A DNA stretch of 64,000 bases from Pseudomonadota bacterium (GTDB taxonomy: Bacteria; Pseudomonadota; Alphaproteobacteria; Sphingomonadales; Sphingomonadaceae). The position numbers and the translations under genes are program-made. Below are positions 1 to 10,033 of this stretch, piece by piece. The notes beneath the pieces were generated by a model that was not told the origin of the DNA, made no database searches, and worked only from the letters and a program-made list of their open reading frames with translations. The stretch is from the NCBI GenBank assembly GCA_023400405.1, contig JAEXFD010000005.1, positions 137,664-201,663 on the forward strand, given 5' to 3'. The stretch's first letter is position 1. Every line of letters starts with the position of its first letter.

Positions 1-464
1 CCGATGCCGAACGCCTTGGCCGTCTCCTCGGACACGCCGCGCTTCTTGAGCAGCGCGCGCGCCTCGGCGCCCTCGATGCCGTGCAGCCGCTCGACGAACC
101 ACGCCGCCGCATCCGCCATCGCCTCGTGCAGCCCCTTCGCCCGCTCGGCCTTCTCGGCGCTGCGGCGGTCCTGCTCGGGCATGTCGAGCCCCGCCGCCTG
201 GGCGAGCTCCTTCACCGCATCGATGAAGGGCAGCCCGCGCTGATCGGTCATCCAGCGGATCGCATCGCCATGCGCGCCGCAGCCGAAGCAATGGTAGAAA
301 CCCTTGTCGTCGTTGACGTAGAAGCTCGGCGTCTTCTCGTTGTGGAACGGGCAACAGGCGCGGAACTCCCGCCCGGCGCGCTGGAGCTTCACCGTCCTGG
401 CGATCAGCCCGGACAGCAGCGTCCGCGCGCGCAGTTCGTCGAGGAAGGCGGGGGTGAGACTCAT
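1..464 (-). CDS. dnaG: DNA primase DnaG, N-terminal part (3' end beyond window)
   Basis: DnaG makes the RNA primers for lagging-strand synthesis at the replication fork. Only the first ~154 residues lie in the window. They hold the CHC2 zinc-binding domain, with ligands C38, H41, C59 and C62 in the CPFH...CFGC arrangement followed by GAHGDAI. The N-terminus beginning MSLTPAFLDELRART is typical of alphaproteobacterial primases. The ATG overlaps the stop of the upstream DUF559 ORF in an ATGA, so translation may be coupled to that inserted gene rather than to yqeY, which is often the upstream neighbour. The catalytic TOPRIM domain is not visible. Confidence 0.95.
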   Translation of the reverse strand, partial: MSLTPAFLDELRARTLLSGLIARTVKLQRAGREFRACCPFHNEKTPSFYVNDDKGFYHCFGCGAHGDAIRWMTDQRGLPFIDAVKELAQAAGLDMPEQDRRSAEKAERAKGLHEAMADAAAWFVERLHGIEGAEARALLKKRGVSEETAKAFGI

Positions 465-979
465 GGCATTTCTTCGCCGTCGCAGGCTGGGTCGGCGCCC
501 TTCCTTTCGCGAGGCGTTCGAGTTGCGCGACTTCTGCTCCCCCTCCCGCTTGCGGGAGGGGGCTGGGGGGTGGGCGACCGCTCTCCGCCGGGGAAAGCGG
601 CGTCGAGGATGGACTGCAACACCCCGTCCAGGTTGCTCGTCAGGTCGTTGTTCCAGAAGTGGATGACGCGATATCCCTCCGCCTCGATGCGGCGTGTCCG
701 TTCGGCGTCCGCCTCGGCGTTTGCGACGTGCTGGCTGCCATCGAGTTCGACGATCAGCCGGGCTCGTCGGCATCCGAAATCGCCGAAATGGCCGGCGACC
801 GGAAGCTGGCGCGTAAAGGTCAGTCCGCCGAGCTGAGATTTGCGAAGCCGTGTCCAGAGCAGCGCTTCGGCTTCGGTCGGTTCGCTGCGAAGCTTGCGGG
901 CGCGCCGCGTCGGCCGGTCGAGCCGGAAATTTGCGGGGTTCTTCCTCGCCGGAGTCTCTCGAGGAGAGCGCTCGCCCAC
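461..979 (-). CDS. DUF559 endonuclease-domain protein (cassette 1)
   Basis: The 172-aa protein has a DUF559 domain (about residues 25-128), a Vsr-like member of the PD-(D/E)XK nuclease superfamily. Candidate catalytic residues are D67 (in GDFGC) and E78, D80 and H84 (in VELDGSQH). The C-terminal half matches the second DUF559 gene at 2860-3219, with GYRVIHFWNND and a GV..IL.A ending. The start is a GTG inside the right-hand hairpin element. The last ~42 residues are read through the left-hand element (ERSPTPQPPPASGRG...), so both ends of the ORF are repeat-derived. The stop overlaps the dnaG start by 4 bp. Nuclease activity is inferred from the family, and the substrate is unknown. Confidence 0.85.
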   Translation of the reverse strand: MGERSPRETPARKNPANFRLDRPTRRARKLRSEPTEAEALLWTRLRKSQLGGLTFTRQLPVAGHFGDFGCRRARLIVELDGSQHVANAEADAERTRRIEAEGYRVIHFWNNDLTSNLDGVLQSILDAAFPGGERSPTPQPPPASGRGSRSRATRTPRERKGADPACDGEEMP

Positions 980-1010
980 CCCTCAATCCCCTCCCGCAAG
1001 CGGGAGGGGA
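539..1010. mobile_element. Hairpin-bounded DUF559 cassette 1 (472 bp)
   Basis: The left end is a perfect 11-bp hairpin (539-549 / 552-562, TT loop) followed by a tail CTGGGGGGTGGGCGACCGCT. The right end is the inverted counterpart: tail, then a perfect 11-bp hairpin (987-997 / 1000-1010, AA loop). Read from the other strand its tail is TTGAGGGGTGGGCGAGCGCT. The DUF559 domain lies between them. The unit separates yqeY from dnaG. Calling it mobile is inference from the matching design of cassette 2 and the gene-less ~100-bp elements. Confidence 0.55.
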
Positions 1011-1029
1011 AGCAAGGCAATGTGCGGTT

Positions 1030-1482
1030 TCACGCCAACGCCGCCTTCACCAGCCCGCTCGCCTTGCTCATGTCCAGCGTCGTCGCGTGCCGCGCCTTGA
1101 GCTCGGCCATCACCCGGCCCATGTCCTTCATGCCGCTCGCGCCAAGCTCCGCTTTGATCGCCTCGATCGCCGCCTCGGTCTCGTCCTCGCTCATCTGCGC
1201 GGGCAGGAAGCGCTCGATCACCGCGACTTCGCCTTTCTCGACATCGGCGAGCTCCTGGCGCCCGCCCTTTTCGAACATCTCGATCGATTCGCGGCGCTGC
1301 TTGACCATCTTCTGCAGCACCTCGATCACCAGCGCGTCGTCGTCCATCTGGACCGACTTGGTCCGCTCTTCGATGTCGCGGTTCTTGATCGCGCTCTGGA
1401 TCAGGCTGATGGCGGCCCGCGTTTCCTTGTCGCCGGCCTTCATGGCGGTGATCTGTGCGGCCTTGATATCGTCTCGGATCAT
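1030..1482 (-). CDS. GatB/YqeY domain protein
   Basis: This 150-aa protein is a full-length YqeY family member. The family resembles the C-terminal tRNA-binding tail domain of the GatB amidotransferase subunit, and its exact role is unresolved. The N-terminus beginning MIRDDIKAAQITAMKAGDKE, the segment RFLPAQMSEDE and the final helix ending in KASGLVKAALA are typical. It is divergent from carA and lies upstream of dnaG on the same strand, a neighbourhood common in alphaproteobacteria, but a DUF559 cassette now separates it from dnaG. No motif suggests catalysis. Confidence 0.9.
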   Translation of the reverse strand: MIRDDIKAAQITAMKAGDKETRAAISLIQSAIKNRDIEERTKSVQMDDDALVIEVLQKMVKQRRESIEMFEKGGRQELADVEKGEVAVIERFLPAQMSEDETEAAIEAIKAELGASGMKDMGRVMAELKARHATTLDMSKASGLVKAALA

Positions 1483-1609
1483 TTCGTCTCTCGTGAATCG
1501 GGAATTGACCCCGCAATAGCCCCGCGAACCGGTTGACGCGAGGGGGGTAGGGGGCTAGCGGGCGGCACTTAGCGACATTGCTGCACCTCAAATGGAGAGC
1601 CACCCCTCA

Positions 1610-2773
1610 ATGGCCGATGCCACGCCTGCGCCCATGCCTGCCGGAGCCACCGGCGTACTGGTCTTGGCGTCGGGGGACGTGATCTGGGGGCGTGGCTTCG
1701 GGGCCGAGGGCGAGGCGGTGGGCGAAGTGTGCTTCCACACCGCGATGACCGGCTATCAGGAGATCATGACCGATCCGAGCTTCGCCGGCCAGATCATCAA
1801 CTTCACCTTCCCGCACATCGGCAATGTCGGCGCCAATCCCGACGATATCGAGGCGAACGATCCCCACGCCCTCGGCATGATCGTGCGCGAGGACGTGACC
1901 GAGCCGAGCAATTTCCGCGCGACCGAGCATCTCGATGCCTGGATGGCCAAGCATGCCCGGATCGGCCTGTCGGGCATCGACACCCGCGCGCTCACCCGCC
2001 GCATCCGCACCAGCGGCGCGCCCAACGGCGTGATCGCGCACAGCAAGGCCAGCAAGTTCGACTTGCCCCTGCTACTCGACATGGCGCGGCAATGGCCGGG
2101 GCTGGAGGGCATGGACCTCGCCATCACCGTGTCCTGCGAAACCCATTACGGCTGGGAAGGCGGCGTCTGGCGGCTCGGTGCCGGCTATGACGACACGCGG
2201 CCCGAGACCAAGCGCCCGCACGTCGTCGCGATCGACTATGGCTCGAAGCGCAACATCTTTCGCAACCTGGTCAAGGCCGAGGCGGACGTGACCGTGCTGC
2301 CGGCGACGGCCAGCTTCGACCAGATCATGAGCTTCGCCCCCGACGGCTACTTCCTGTCGAACGGCCCTGGCGACCCTGCGGCCACCGCCGAATATGCCGT
2401 GCCCGTGATTCGCCAGCTGCTCGAGACCGGCAAGCCGCTGTTCGGCATCTGCCTCGGCCACCAGCTGCTCGCACTGGCGGTGGGCGGCGAGACCAGCAAG
2501 ATGTTCCAGGGCCATCGCGGCGCCAACCATCCGGTCAAGCGGCTGAGCGACGGCGCGGTCGAGATCACCAGCATGAACCACGGCTTCGCGGTGCTGACCG
2601 AAAGCTTGCCGGAAAATGCCCGCGAGACCCATGTCTCGCTGTTCGACGGCAGCAATGCCGGCTTCGAGCTGACCGACAAGCCGGCCTTCTCGGTCCAGTA
2701 CCACCCCGAGGCCAGCCCGGGGCCGCAGGACAGCTTCTATCTGTTCGAGCGGTTCGTGGGGATGATGGCGTGA
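1610..2773 (+). CDS. carA: Carbamoyl phosphate synthase small subunit
   Basis: CarA is the glutaminase subunit of carbamoyl phosphate synthase, which feeds arginine and pyrimidine synthesis. An N-terminal CPSase small-chain domain (FHTAMTGYQEIMTDPS) is followed by a class I glutamine amidotransferase domain. The triad is visible: Cys in FGICLGHQ (C281), and His and Glu in QYHPEASPGP (H365, E367). I chose the ATG at 1610 because GGAGAG lies upstream. An ATG at 1592 would add six residues but leaves that sequence inside the coding region. carB follows on the same strand only after a DUF559 cassette of about 480 bp. Confidence 0.95.
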   Translation: MADATPAPMPAGATGVLVLASGDVIWGRGFGAEGEAVGEVCFHTAMTGYQEIMTDPSFAGQIINFTFPHIGNVGANPDDIEANDPHALGMIVREDVTEPSNFRATEHLDAWMAKHARIGLSGIDTRALTRRIRTSGAPNGVIAHSKASKFDLPLLLDMARQWPGLEGMDLAITVSCETHYGWEGGVWRLGAGYDDTRPETKRPHVVAIDYGSKRNIFRNLVKAEADVTVLPATASFDQIMSFAPDGYFLSNGPGDPAATAEYAVPVIRQLLETGKPLFGICLGHQLLALAVGGETSKMFQGHRGANHPVKRLSDGAVEITSMNHGFAVLTESLPENARETHVSLFDGSNAGFELTDKPAFSVQYHPEASPGPQDSFYLFERFVGMMA

Positions 2774-2792
2774 CATCGCCGGCGATTGCTTT

Positions 2793-3269
2793 CTCCCTCG
2801 CCCCCTTCAGGGGGAGAGGGAGGTGCCGCGCAGCGGCGGAGGGAGAGGGGGGCTATCCTCTAGAACTCGCGACCCAGCGCGATGAGGATCGCCCGCGCGA
2901 CGCCTTCGACATTGGTCATGACGTCGTTGTTCGCGAAGCGGATCACGCGCCAACCCTGGGCTTCCAGTTCCGCGGTTCGCCGGGCGTCATAGGCTTCGGC
3001 GCCGGGCAGTTGATGGGTCTCGCCGTCCAGCTCGATGATCAGGCGGTGCGACCGCGCCACGAAGTCGGCGATGAACGGCGCGCGAAGGTTCTGGCGGACG
3101 AACTTGACTCCCTGGAGCCGGCCGGCGCGGAGGGTTTCCCACAAAGCGAGTTCGGGATCGCTCATTTCCTTCCGGAGCTGCTTCGCGCGGGCTCTGGCTT
3201 CGACGTTGCGCTTCGCCATTGCGCTTCCCCCTTCTCCCCAACCCCTCTCCCCCTGAAGGGGGCGAGGGG
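2793..3269. mobile_element. Hairpin-bounded DUF559 cassette 2 (477 bp)
   Basis: The left hairpin at 2793-2822 has 13-bp arms with one mismatch and a TTCA loop. The right hairpin at 3242-3269 has a TGAA loop, the complement of TTCA. A 25-bp core of the two ends is identical in inverted orientation. Between them is a DUF559 gene on the minus strand. The unit sits 20 bp after the carA stop and ends 20 bp before the carB start. Its size and design match cassette 1. Mobility is inferred. Confidence 0.55.
2860..3219 (-). CDS. DUF559 endonuclease-domain protein (cassette 2)
   Basis: The 119-aa protein consists almost entirely of a DUF559 domain, a Vsr-like PD-(D/E)XK fold. Candidate catalytic residues are D52 (IADFVA) and E63, D65 and H69 (IELDGETH). 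It ends in the GWRVIRFANNDV...GVARAIL block shared with the gene at 461-979. I start at the ATG at 3219 (MAKRNVEARARAKQL), preceded by GGGGGAAG. The frame stays open to 3342, but that extension is repeat-encoded and antisense to carB. The gene is opposite in direction to the car genes it separates. No biochemical function is assigned beyond the family. Confidence 0.85.
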   Translation of the reverse strand: MAKRNVEARARAKQLRKEMSDPELALWETLRAGRLQGVKFVRQNLRAPFIADFVARSHRLIIELDGETHQLPGAEAYDARRTAELEAQGWRVIRFANNDVMTNVEGVARAILIALGREF

Positions 3270-3289
3270 CTTTGCCGGTGCCCATCTTC

Positions 3290-6619
<3,330 letters not shown>

Positions 6620-6631
6620 GGGAAAATCTCC

Positions 6632-6711
6632 GTCATCCCGGCGAAGGCCGGGATCTCGCGAAGCAGGCGAACGGCCCGCGGCAGGAGACTCCGGCTTTCG
6701 CCGGGGTGACG
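6632..6711. repeat. Paired palindrome, GTCATCCCGGCG type
   Basis: After the carB stop, GTCATCCCGGCGAAGGCCGG (a hairpin with a GAAG-type loop) is followed ~35 bp later by its near complement ending TCGCCGGGGTGACGG. The two halves could form one long cruciform. The same type occurs at 8001, 11768 and 37705. It may act as a transcript end or a binding site. The rest of 6620-6877 holds no gene. Confidence 0.75.
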
Positions 6712-6877
6712 GTCAGCTGCACTTCTCCCCCGACATGGCTTTCCTGGCCTTGCACCGCACCCGCGGGCGCCCTATTATTCGCGTTCGCACAATCATCCCC
6801 CCACAACCGGTGTTAATGTGCGGGCGTCTTAATCGTGGGACGCTTGGGGCCGGGGGCGTTTTTGAAGGACGTGACGT

Positions 6878-7354
6878 ATGGCGACGGTCGAGAAGATGCC
6901 GATGCTGCAGGAGGGCTATGAGACGCTCAACGAGCAGCTCAAGGCGCTGAAAGCGGAACGGCCGCTGATCGTGGACGCGATCGAGGAAGCGCGCGCGCAT
7001 GGCGACCTCTCGGAAAACGCCGAATATCATGCCGCCAAGGAGCGCCAGGGCCAGATCGAGGCCTCGATCGCCGATATCGAGGACAAGCTGAGCCGCGCGC
7101 AGATCATCGATCCGCGCGACCTTTCGGGCGACAAGGTGGTGTTCGGCGCTACCGTCACCCTGCTCGACGAGGAGGACAAGCCGATCCGCTACCAGATCGT
7201 CGGCCAGACCGAGGCGGATGCGAGCAAGGGCCGCATCTCGTACAATTCGCCGATCGGCCGCGCGCTGATCGGGCGCAAGGTGGACGACGAGGTCGAAGTG
7301 TCGGTGCCCGCGGGCGACCGCTACTATCTGGTCTCGAAGATCGAATTCATCTGA
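6878..7354 (+). CDS. greA: Transcription elongation factor GreA
   Basis: GreA rescues backtracked RNA polymerase by stimulating cleavage of the nascent RNA 3' end. At 158 aa it has the normal length. The N-terminal coiled coil (about 1-76) carries the acidic tip in GDLSENAEY (D43 and E46, matching the catalytic acidic pair of the family). The C-terminal FKBP-like domain contains SYNSPIGRALIGRKVDDEVEV. It is followed 8 bp later by a rhomboid protease gene and may be cotranscribed with it. The predicted start has only a weak Shine-Dalgarno (GGACG). Confidence 0.97.
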   Translation: MATVEKMPMLQEGYETLNEQLKALKAERPLIVDAIEEARAHGDLSENAEYHAAKERQGQIEASIADIEDKLSRAQIIDPRDLSGDKVVFGATVTLLDEEDKPIRYQIVGQTEADASKGRISYNSPIGRALIGRKVDDEVEVSVPAGDRYYLVSKIEFI

Positions 7355-7362
7355 GGCCGGCG

Positions 7363-7989
7363 ATGCGTCGACCCACGGCCACGGCGGCGATCGTGCTGGT
7401 CACCGCGCTGGTCAGCCTGTTCGTCACCTTCACCCATCGCGAAGTCGATGCCGCGGTGCTCGGCGGGTTCATCCCGGCGCGGCTCAGCGGCCTCGTCCTC
7501 GAAGACCTGACCGCGGTGCCGGTGTGGCTGACGCCGCTCAGCGCCGCGCTGCTCCATGCCGGCATCTTCCACCTCGGCATGAACATGCTGATGCTCGGCT
7601 ATACCGGCCGCGAGACCGAAAAGGCGGTGGGTCCCTGGGGAATCGTGATCCTCTATCTGGTCGGCGCCTATGCCGCCGCCGGCGCGCAATGGCTGGCGGG
7701 ACCGACCTCGCCCCAGCCGATGATCGGCGCCAGCGGCGCCGCCTCCGCCATCGTGGGCGCCTATGCGCTGCTGTTCGGCCGTTCGCGCGCCAAGGCGATC
7801 GGGCCGATCCCCGCGCAGGTCGTCCATGTCGTCTGGTTGGCTGCCGCCTGGGTGATCATCAACCTGATGACCGCCTTCGCCTTCTACAGCGCCGGTGTCG
7901 GCATCGCCGCAGCGGCGCATATCGGCGGCTTCGCGGCGGGGCTGGTGCTCGCCAGGCCGCTCCTGATGTGGAAATGGCGTAGCGCCTGA
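7363..7989 (+). CDS. Rhomboid family intramembrane serine protease
   Basis: This 208-aa integral inner-membrane protein has about six hydrophobic segments. It has the rhomboid serine-histidine dyad, S124 in IGASGA and H186 in AAAHIGGFAAG, plus H70 and N74 in the oxyanion-forming HxxxN motif (HLGMN). Rhomboids cleave transmembrane helices of substrate proteins; the substrate here is unknown. It starts 8 bp after greA, suggesting cotranscription. A paired palindrome follows the stop. Confidence 0.9.
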   Translation: MRRPTATAAIVLVTALVSLFVTFTHREVDAAVLGGFIPARLSGLVLEDLTAVPVWLTPLSAALLHAGIFHLGMNMLMLGYTGRETEKAVGPWGIVILYLVGAYAAAGAQWLAGPTSPQPMIGASGAASAIVGAYALLFGRSRAKAIGPIPAQVVHVVWLAAAWVIINLMTAFAFYSAGVGIAAAAHIGGFAAGLVLARPLLMWKWRSA

Positions 7990-8000
7990 GGCTGCCTAAA

Positions 8001-8103
8001 CTGCACCCCGGCGAAGGCCGGGGCGCAGTTGCCAGCGGCCTCGATAGTGCCCTGTCGCTTCAAATTCGTGGAACTGGGCCCCGGCCTTCGCCGGGGTGCA
8101 GGA
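8001..8103. repeat. Paired palindrome between convergent genes
   Basis: CTGCACCCCGGCGAAGGCCG at 8001 and its inverted partner ending TTCGCCGGGGTGCAGG at about 8102 bracket about 45 bp of unrelated sequence. It lies between the rhomboid gene and the oppositely oriented DUF4170 gene, so it could serve as a two-way transcript end. It is the same family as 6632-6711, with CACC replacing CATC. Confidence 0.7.
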
Positions 8104-8108
8104 CGCGT

Positions 8109-8327
8109 TCAAGCCTCCAGGCTCGGCTCCAGCAATCGGTGCAGGTGCACGACGACGTACCGCATCTCGGCATCGTCCACCGTGCGCTGCGCCGCGGCAC
8201 GCCAAGCCTTTTCCGCCGCGGCATAATCCGGGAAAATCCCGACCACGTCGAGCTTCGACGGATCGACGAAATCCAGCGTCTGCGGGTCTTTTACGCGCCC
8301 GCCGAAGACGAGGTGCAACTTGCTCAT
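8109..8327 (-). CDS. DUF4170 domain protein
   Basis: This 72-aa soluble protein matches the DUF4170 family, found mainly in alphaproteobacteria. Typical features are the opening MSKLHLVFGGRVKDP, the segment DVVGIFPDYAAAEKAWRAAA and the ending MRYVVVHLHRLLEP. The function is unknown. The start codon is preceded by GGAGGCCCT, and that Shine-Dalgarno is fully paired in a strong hairpin (8328-8363), which suggests translational control. Confidence 0.85.
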   Translation of the reverse strand: MSKLHLVFGGRVKDPQTLDFVDPSKLDVVGIFPDYAAAEKAWRAAAQRTVDDAEMRYVVVHLHRLLEPSLEA

Positions 8328-8363
8328 AGGGCCTCCGATGATCTTGCTATTTTAGGAGGCCCT
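8328..8363 (-). promoter_or_regulatory. Hairpin burying the Shine-Dalgarno of the DUF4170 gene
   Basis: On the minus strand AGGGCCTCC, an 18-nt A/U-rich loop and GGAGGCCCT form a perfect 9-bp stem that ends directly at the ATG. The GGAGG is wholly inside the stem. Such a layout can gate translation by temperature, a ligand, a protein or an sRNA. Pairing is read directly from the sequence; control is inferred. Confidence 0.6.
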
Positions 8364-8385
8364 TAGCGGGCGCGTACGCGCTGTC

Positions 8386-8718
8386 TCAAGCTTTTTGCGC
8401 GGCACCCTTGGCAGCTTCGATCACATTGCCGAAAAGTGCCGAAACGCGGTCCTTGGCATCGTCGCGGCTCGGGAGCAGGCCCTCGATCTCGGCCTTGCCG
8501 GCATCCTTCACGGCCTGGACGGTGCCGGCGACGCGCTCCGCGAGCTGGCGGCCGGCCGGCTCGAGCAGCTCGCGCTCCTTGGCCGTGCGCGGGATCAGCA
8601 TGCCGACCAGCACGCCCAGCGCGACGCCGCCGGCGACCAGCACGGCGGGATTTTCGGTCAGGCTCTCGCCGGTGCCCGGCTGCTGCGCCTTGGTGGCGCT
8701 GTTGGGATTGGTGCTCAT
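8386..8718 (-). CDS. Small YtxH-like membrane-associated protein
   Basis: This 110-aa protein has a Ser/Thr/Gln-rich N-terminus (MSTNPNSATKAQQPGTGESL), one hydrophobic segment (about 24-43, AVLVAGGVALGVLVGMLIPR) and an amphipathic charged helix to the end (ELLEPAGRQLAERVAGTVQA). The layout resembles YtxH/DUF883-type proteins, but I cannot fix a family. It overlaps the upstream gene by 4 bp and is the last of a leftward four-gene cluster (9917 to 8386). A link to envelope stress is only a guess from this type of cluster. Confidence 0.7.
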   Translation of the reverse strand: MSTNPNSATKAQQPGTGESLTENPAVLVAGGVALGVLVGMLIPRTAKERELLEPAGRQLAERVAGTVQAVKDAGKAEIEGLLPSRDDAKDRVSALFGNVIEAAKGAAQKA

Positions 8719-9050
8719 CGCGAGGATCCTTTCTTGGCTTTGCGCTTCAAACCCGTGGCCGGGTCGCGAGTTTCATGCCGGCGTCGCAAGATGTCGCCGA
8801 TCCAGCCGCGCGCCATCACCAATCCCACCGTGGCGGCGATGCCGGCAGCAGCAAGCGGCTTGGCGCGAACCGCTTCGGCGCCCTTGCGCGCGACCGAGGC
8901 GACGCCCTGTGCCGCGCTCTCCACGGCGTCCTGGGCGAGGTTCGAGGGCCGCAGCCGCGACTGAACCTCGCCGATCGTGCCGAACAGCCGTGCGCGTGCC
9001 GCGTCGATCCGCGCCTGGGCGGCGATCAGGTCGTGCGGATTGTCGCTCAC
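8715..9050 (-). CDS. DUF3618-like membrane protein
   Basis: The 111-aa protein begins with a helical segment (DNPHDLIAAQARIDAARARL, then FGTIGEVQSRLRPSNLAQDA) that resembles DUF3618. That family typically opens with a short helix containing R..L..T...L...L.P. A hydrophobic stretch (AAAGIAATVGLVMARGWIGD) follows, then a basic tail (RRRHETRD...KRKAKKGSSR). I chose the GTG at 9050 because it is preceded by AAGGA and overlaps the upstream stop in GTGA; longer forms run antisense-like into the neighbour. It is probably cotranscribed and translationally coupled within the cluster. Confidence 0.7.
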   Translation of the reverse strand: MSDNPHDLIAAQARIDAARARLFGTIGEVQSRLRPSNLAQDAVESAAQGVASVARKGAEAVRAKPLAAAGIAATVGLVMARGWIGDILRRRHETRDPATGLKRKAKKGSSR

Positions 9051-9388
9051 GGCTTTTCCTTGAAGATACGTTTGACGTGCTTCCAGGCGAGCCAGCCCAT
9101 CAGCCCCGAAATGGCGAGGAAGGCGGCGACGACGATCAGCGTCGCCCAGCCCGGGCCGACCAGCGGCGCCAGGGTGAGGACGAGGCCAACGACCAGCGCC
9201 ACCGCGGCGGCGAAGGCGAGGGCGATCGCCACCGTGCCCATCCACAGCATCGCCCGCGCGTCGCGCAGCTTCGAGCGGGCGAGGGTGCGGTAATAGCCGA
9301 GCTCGGCCTCGGCATAGGCCTTGCCGTCGCCGATCAGCCGCTGGAACAGCTCGGCGATGCCTTCCTCTTCTGGCTTCGGCGCGTCCAC
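9047..9388 (-). CDS. Phage holin family-like protein (DUF1469)
   Basis: The 113-aa protein has an N-terminal amphipathic helix (GIAELFQRLIGDGKAYAEAE) and two hydrophobic segments (about 48-73 and 78-98) ending in a basic tail (WKHVKRIFKEKP). This is the DUF1469 / 'phage holin superfamily 3' layout, which is common in non-phage chromosomal clusters with YtxH- and DUF3618-type proteins. No phage genes are nearby, so a lysis role is unlikely. It overlaps the next gene by 4 bp. Confidence 0.75.
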   Translation of the reverse strand: MDAPKPEEEGIAELFQRLIGDGKAYAEAELGYYRTLARSKLRDARAMLWMGTVAIALAFAAAVALVVGLVLTLAPLVGPGWATLIVVAAFLAISGLMGWLAWKHVKRIFKEKP

Positions 9389-9404
9389 CCCCCGCTAAGC
9401 TCCC

Positions 9405-9917
9405 TTACGCCTTGTCTTTGTCGGCTGCATCCGATGCCGCATCGACGCCCGACTTGATCAGCCGAGCCAGCACGAAGCCGACGCCCGCGGCGATGCCCAC
9501 GGCCACCGCCGGGCTCTTGCGGACGAACGCGCCGACTTCATCAACCAGCTCATCGACTTCCTTGCCGCGCAGGCTCTCGGAAAAGCTCGAAATCCCTTCC
9601 GCGGCGGAGCGGGCATAGCGGCCATATTGCTCGCCGAGGCGCGCATCGACGTCGTCGGCGGCCGAGGCCATCATCTTGGCGACTTCGTCGAGCGCGCCGG
9701 TCGCGCGGTCCTTGCCTTCGCCGGCAAAGGCGCGCGCACGCTCGGCGGCCTGGGTGCCGAGCTTGCCGGCCTCTTCGCGGATCGTGTCAGCAGCCGAGCG
9801 CTTCTCGCTTCCGCCCGCGGCGCCTTCGCCGGGACCCGAGTTCGGCGGATCGATCGTGTCGCCGCCAAGAGTGCCGGCCGATGCGCCGATCGTTTCGCCT
9901 GTCGTTTCGTCAACCAT
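9405..9917 (-). CDS. Membrane-anchored helical protein, first gene of small cluster
   Basis: The 170-aa protein has an acidic, Gly-rich N-terminus (VDETTGETIGASAGTLGGDT), a long alanine-rich amphipathic helix (RSAADTIREEAGKLGTQAAE onward) and a C-terminal hydrophobic segment (PAVAVGIAAGVGFVLARLIK). It resembles DUF883/ElaB-like stress or ribosome-associated anchors only in layout. I use the ATG at 9917 because GGAGGG lies 7 nt upstream; the frame stays open to 10043 without another good start. The next three genes follow closely, and eno is divergent. Confidence 0.7.
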   Translation of the reverse strand: MVDETTGETIGASAGTLGGDTIDPPNSGPGEGAAGGSEKRSAADTIREEAGKLGTQAAERARAFAGEGKDRATGALDEVAKMMASAADDVDARLGEQYGRYARSAAEGISSFSESLRGKEVDELVDEVGAFVRKSPAVAVGIAAGVGFVLARLIKSGVDAASDAADKDKA

Positions 9918-10033
9918 GTCAGAACCCTCCATCACTTGCGCGAAACAACCAAGCCGCGGTTTGCGAGTTCCATCCCGAGCGGTTAGAGGCCCGCCCGTAC
10001 CTCCGCCATTACCCTCATTAGGGAGACCGTTTC

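Noticed and set aside
1502..1560. carA promoter TTGACG with a following TAGCGG
   Set aside because: The downstream box is too poor and the spacer is a G-run, so I do not call it.
6713..7030. Small antisense frame over the greA start
   Set aside because: No Shine-Dalgarno or domain, and it overlaps the conserved greA N-terminus.
9047..9388. Holin-like gene as evidence of a prophage
   Set aside because: No capsid, tail, lysin or integrase gene is nearby, and DUF1469 proteins are common outside phages.
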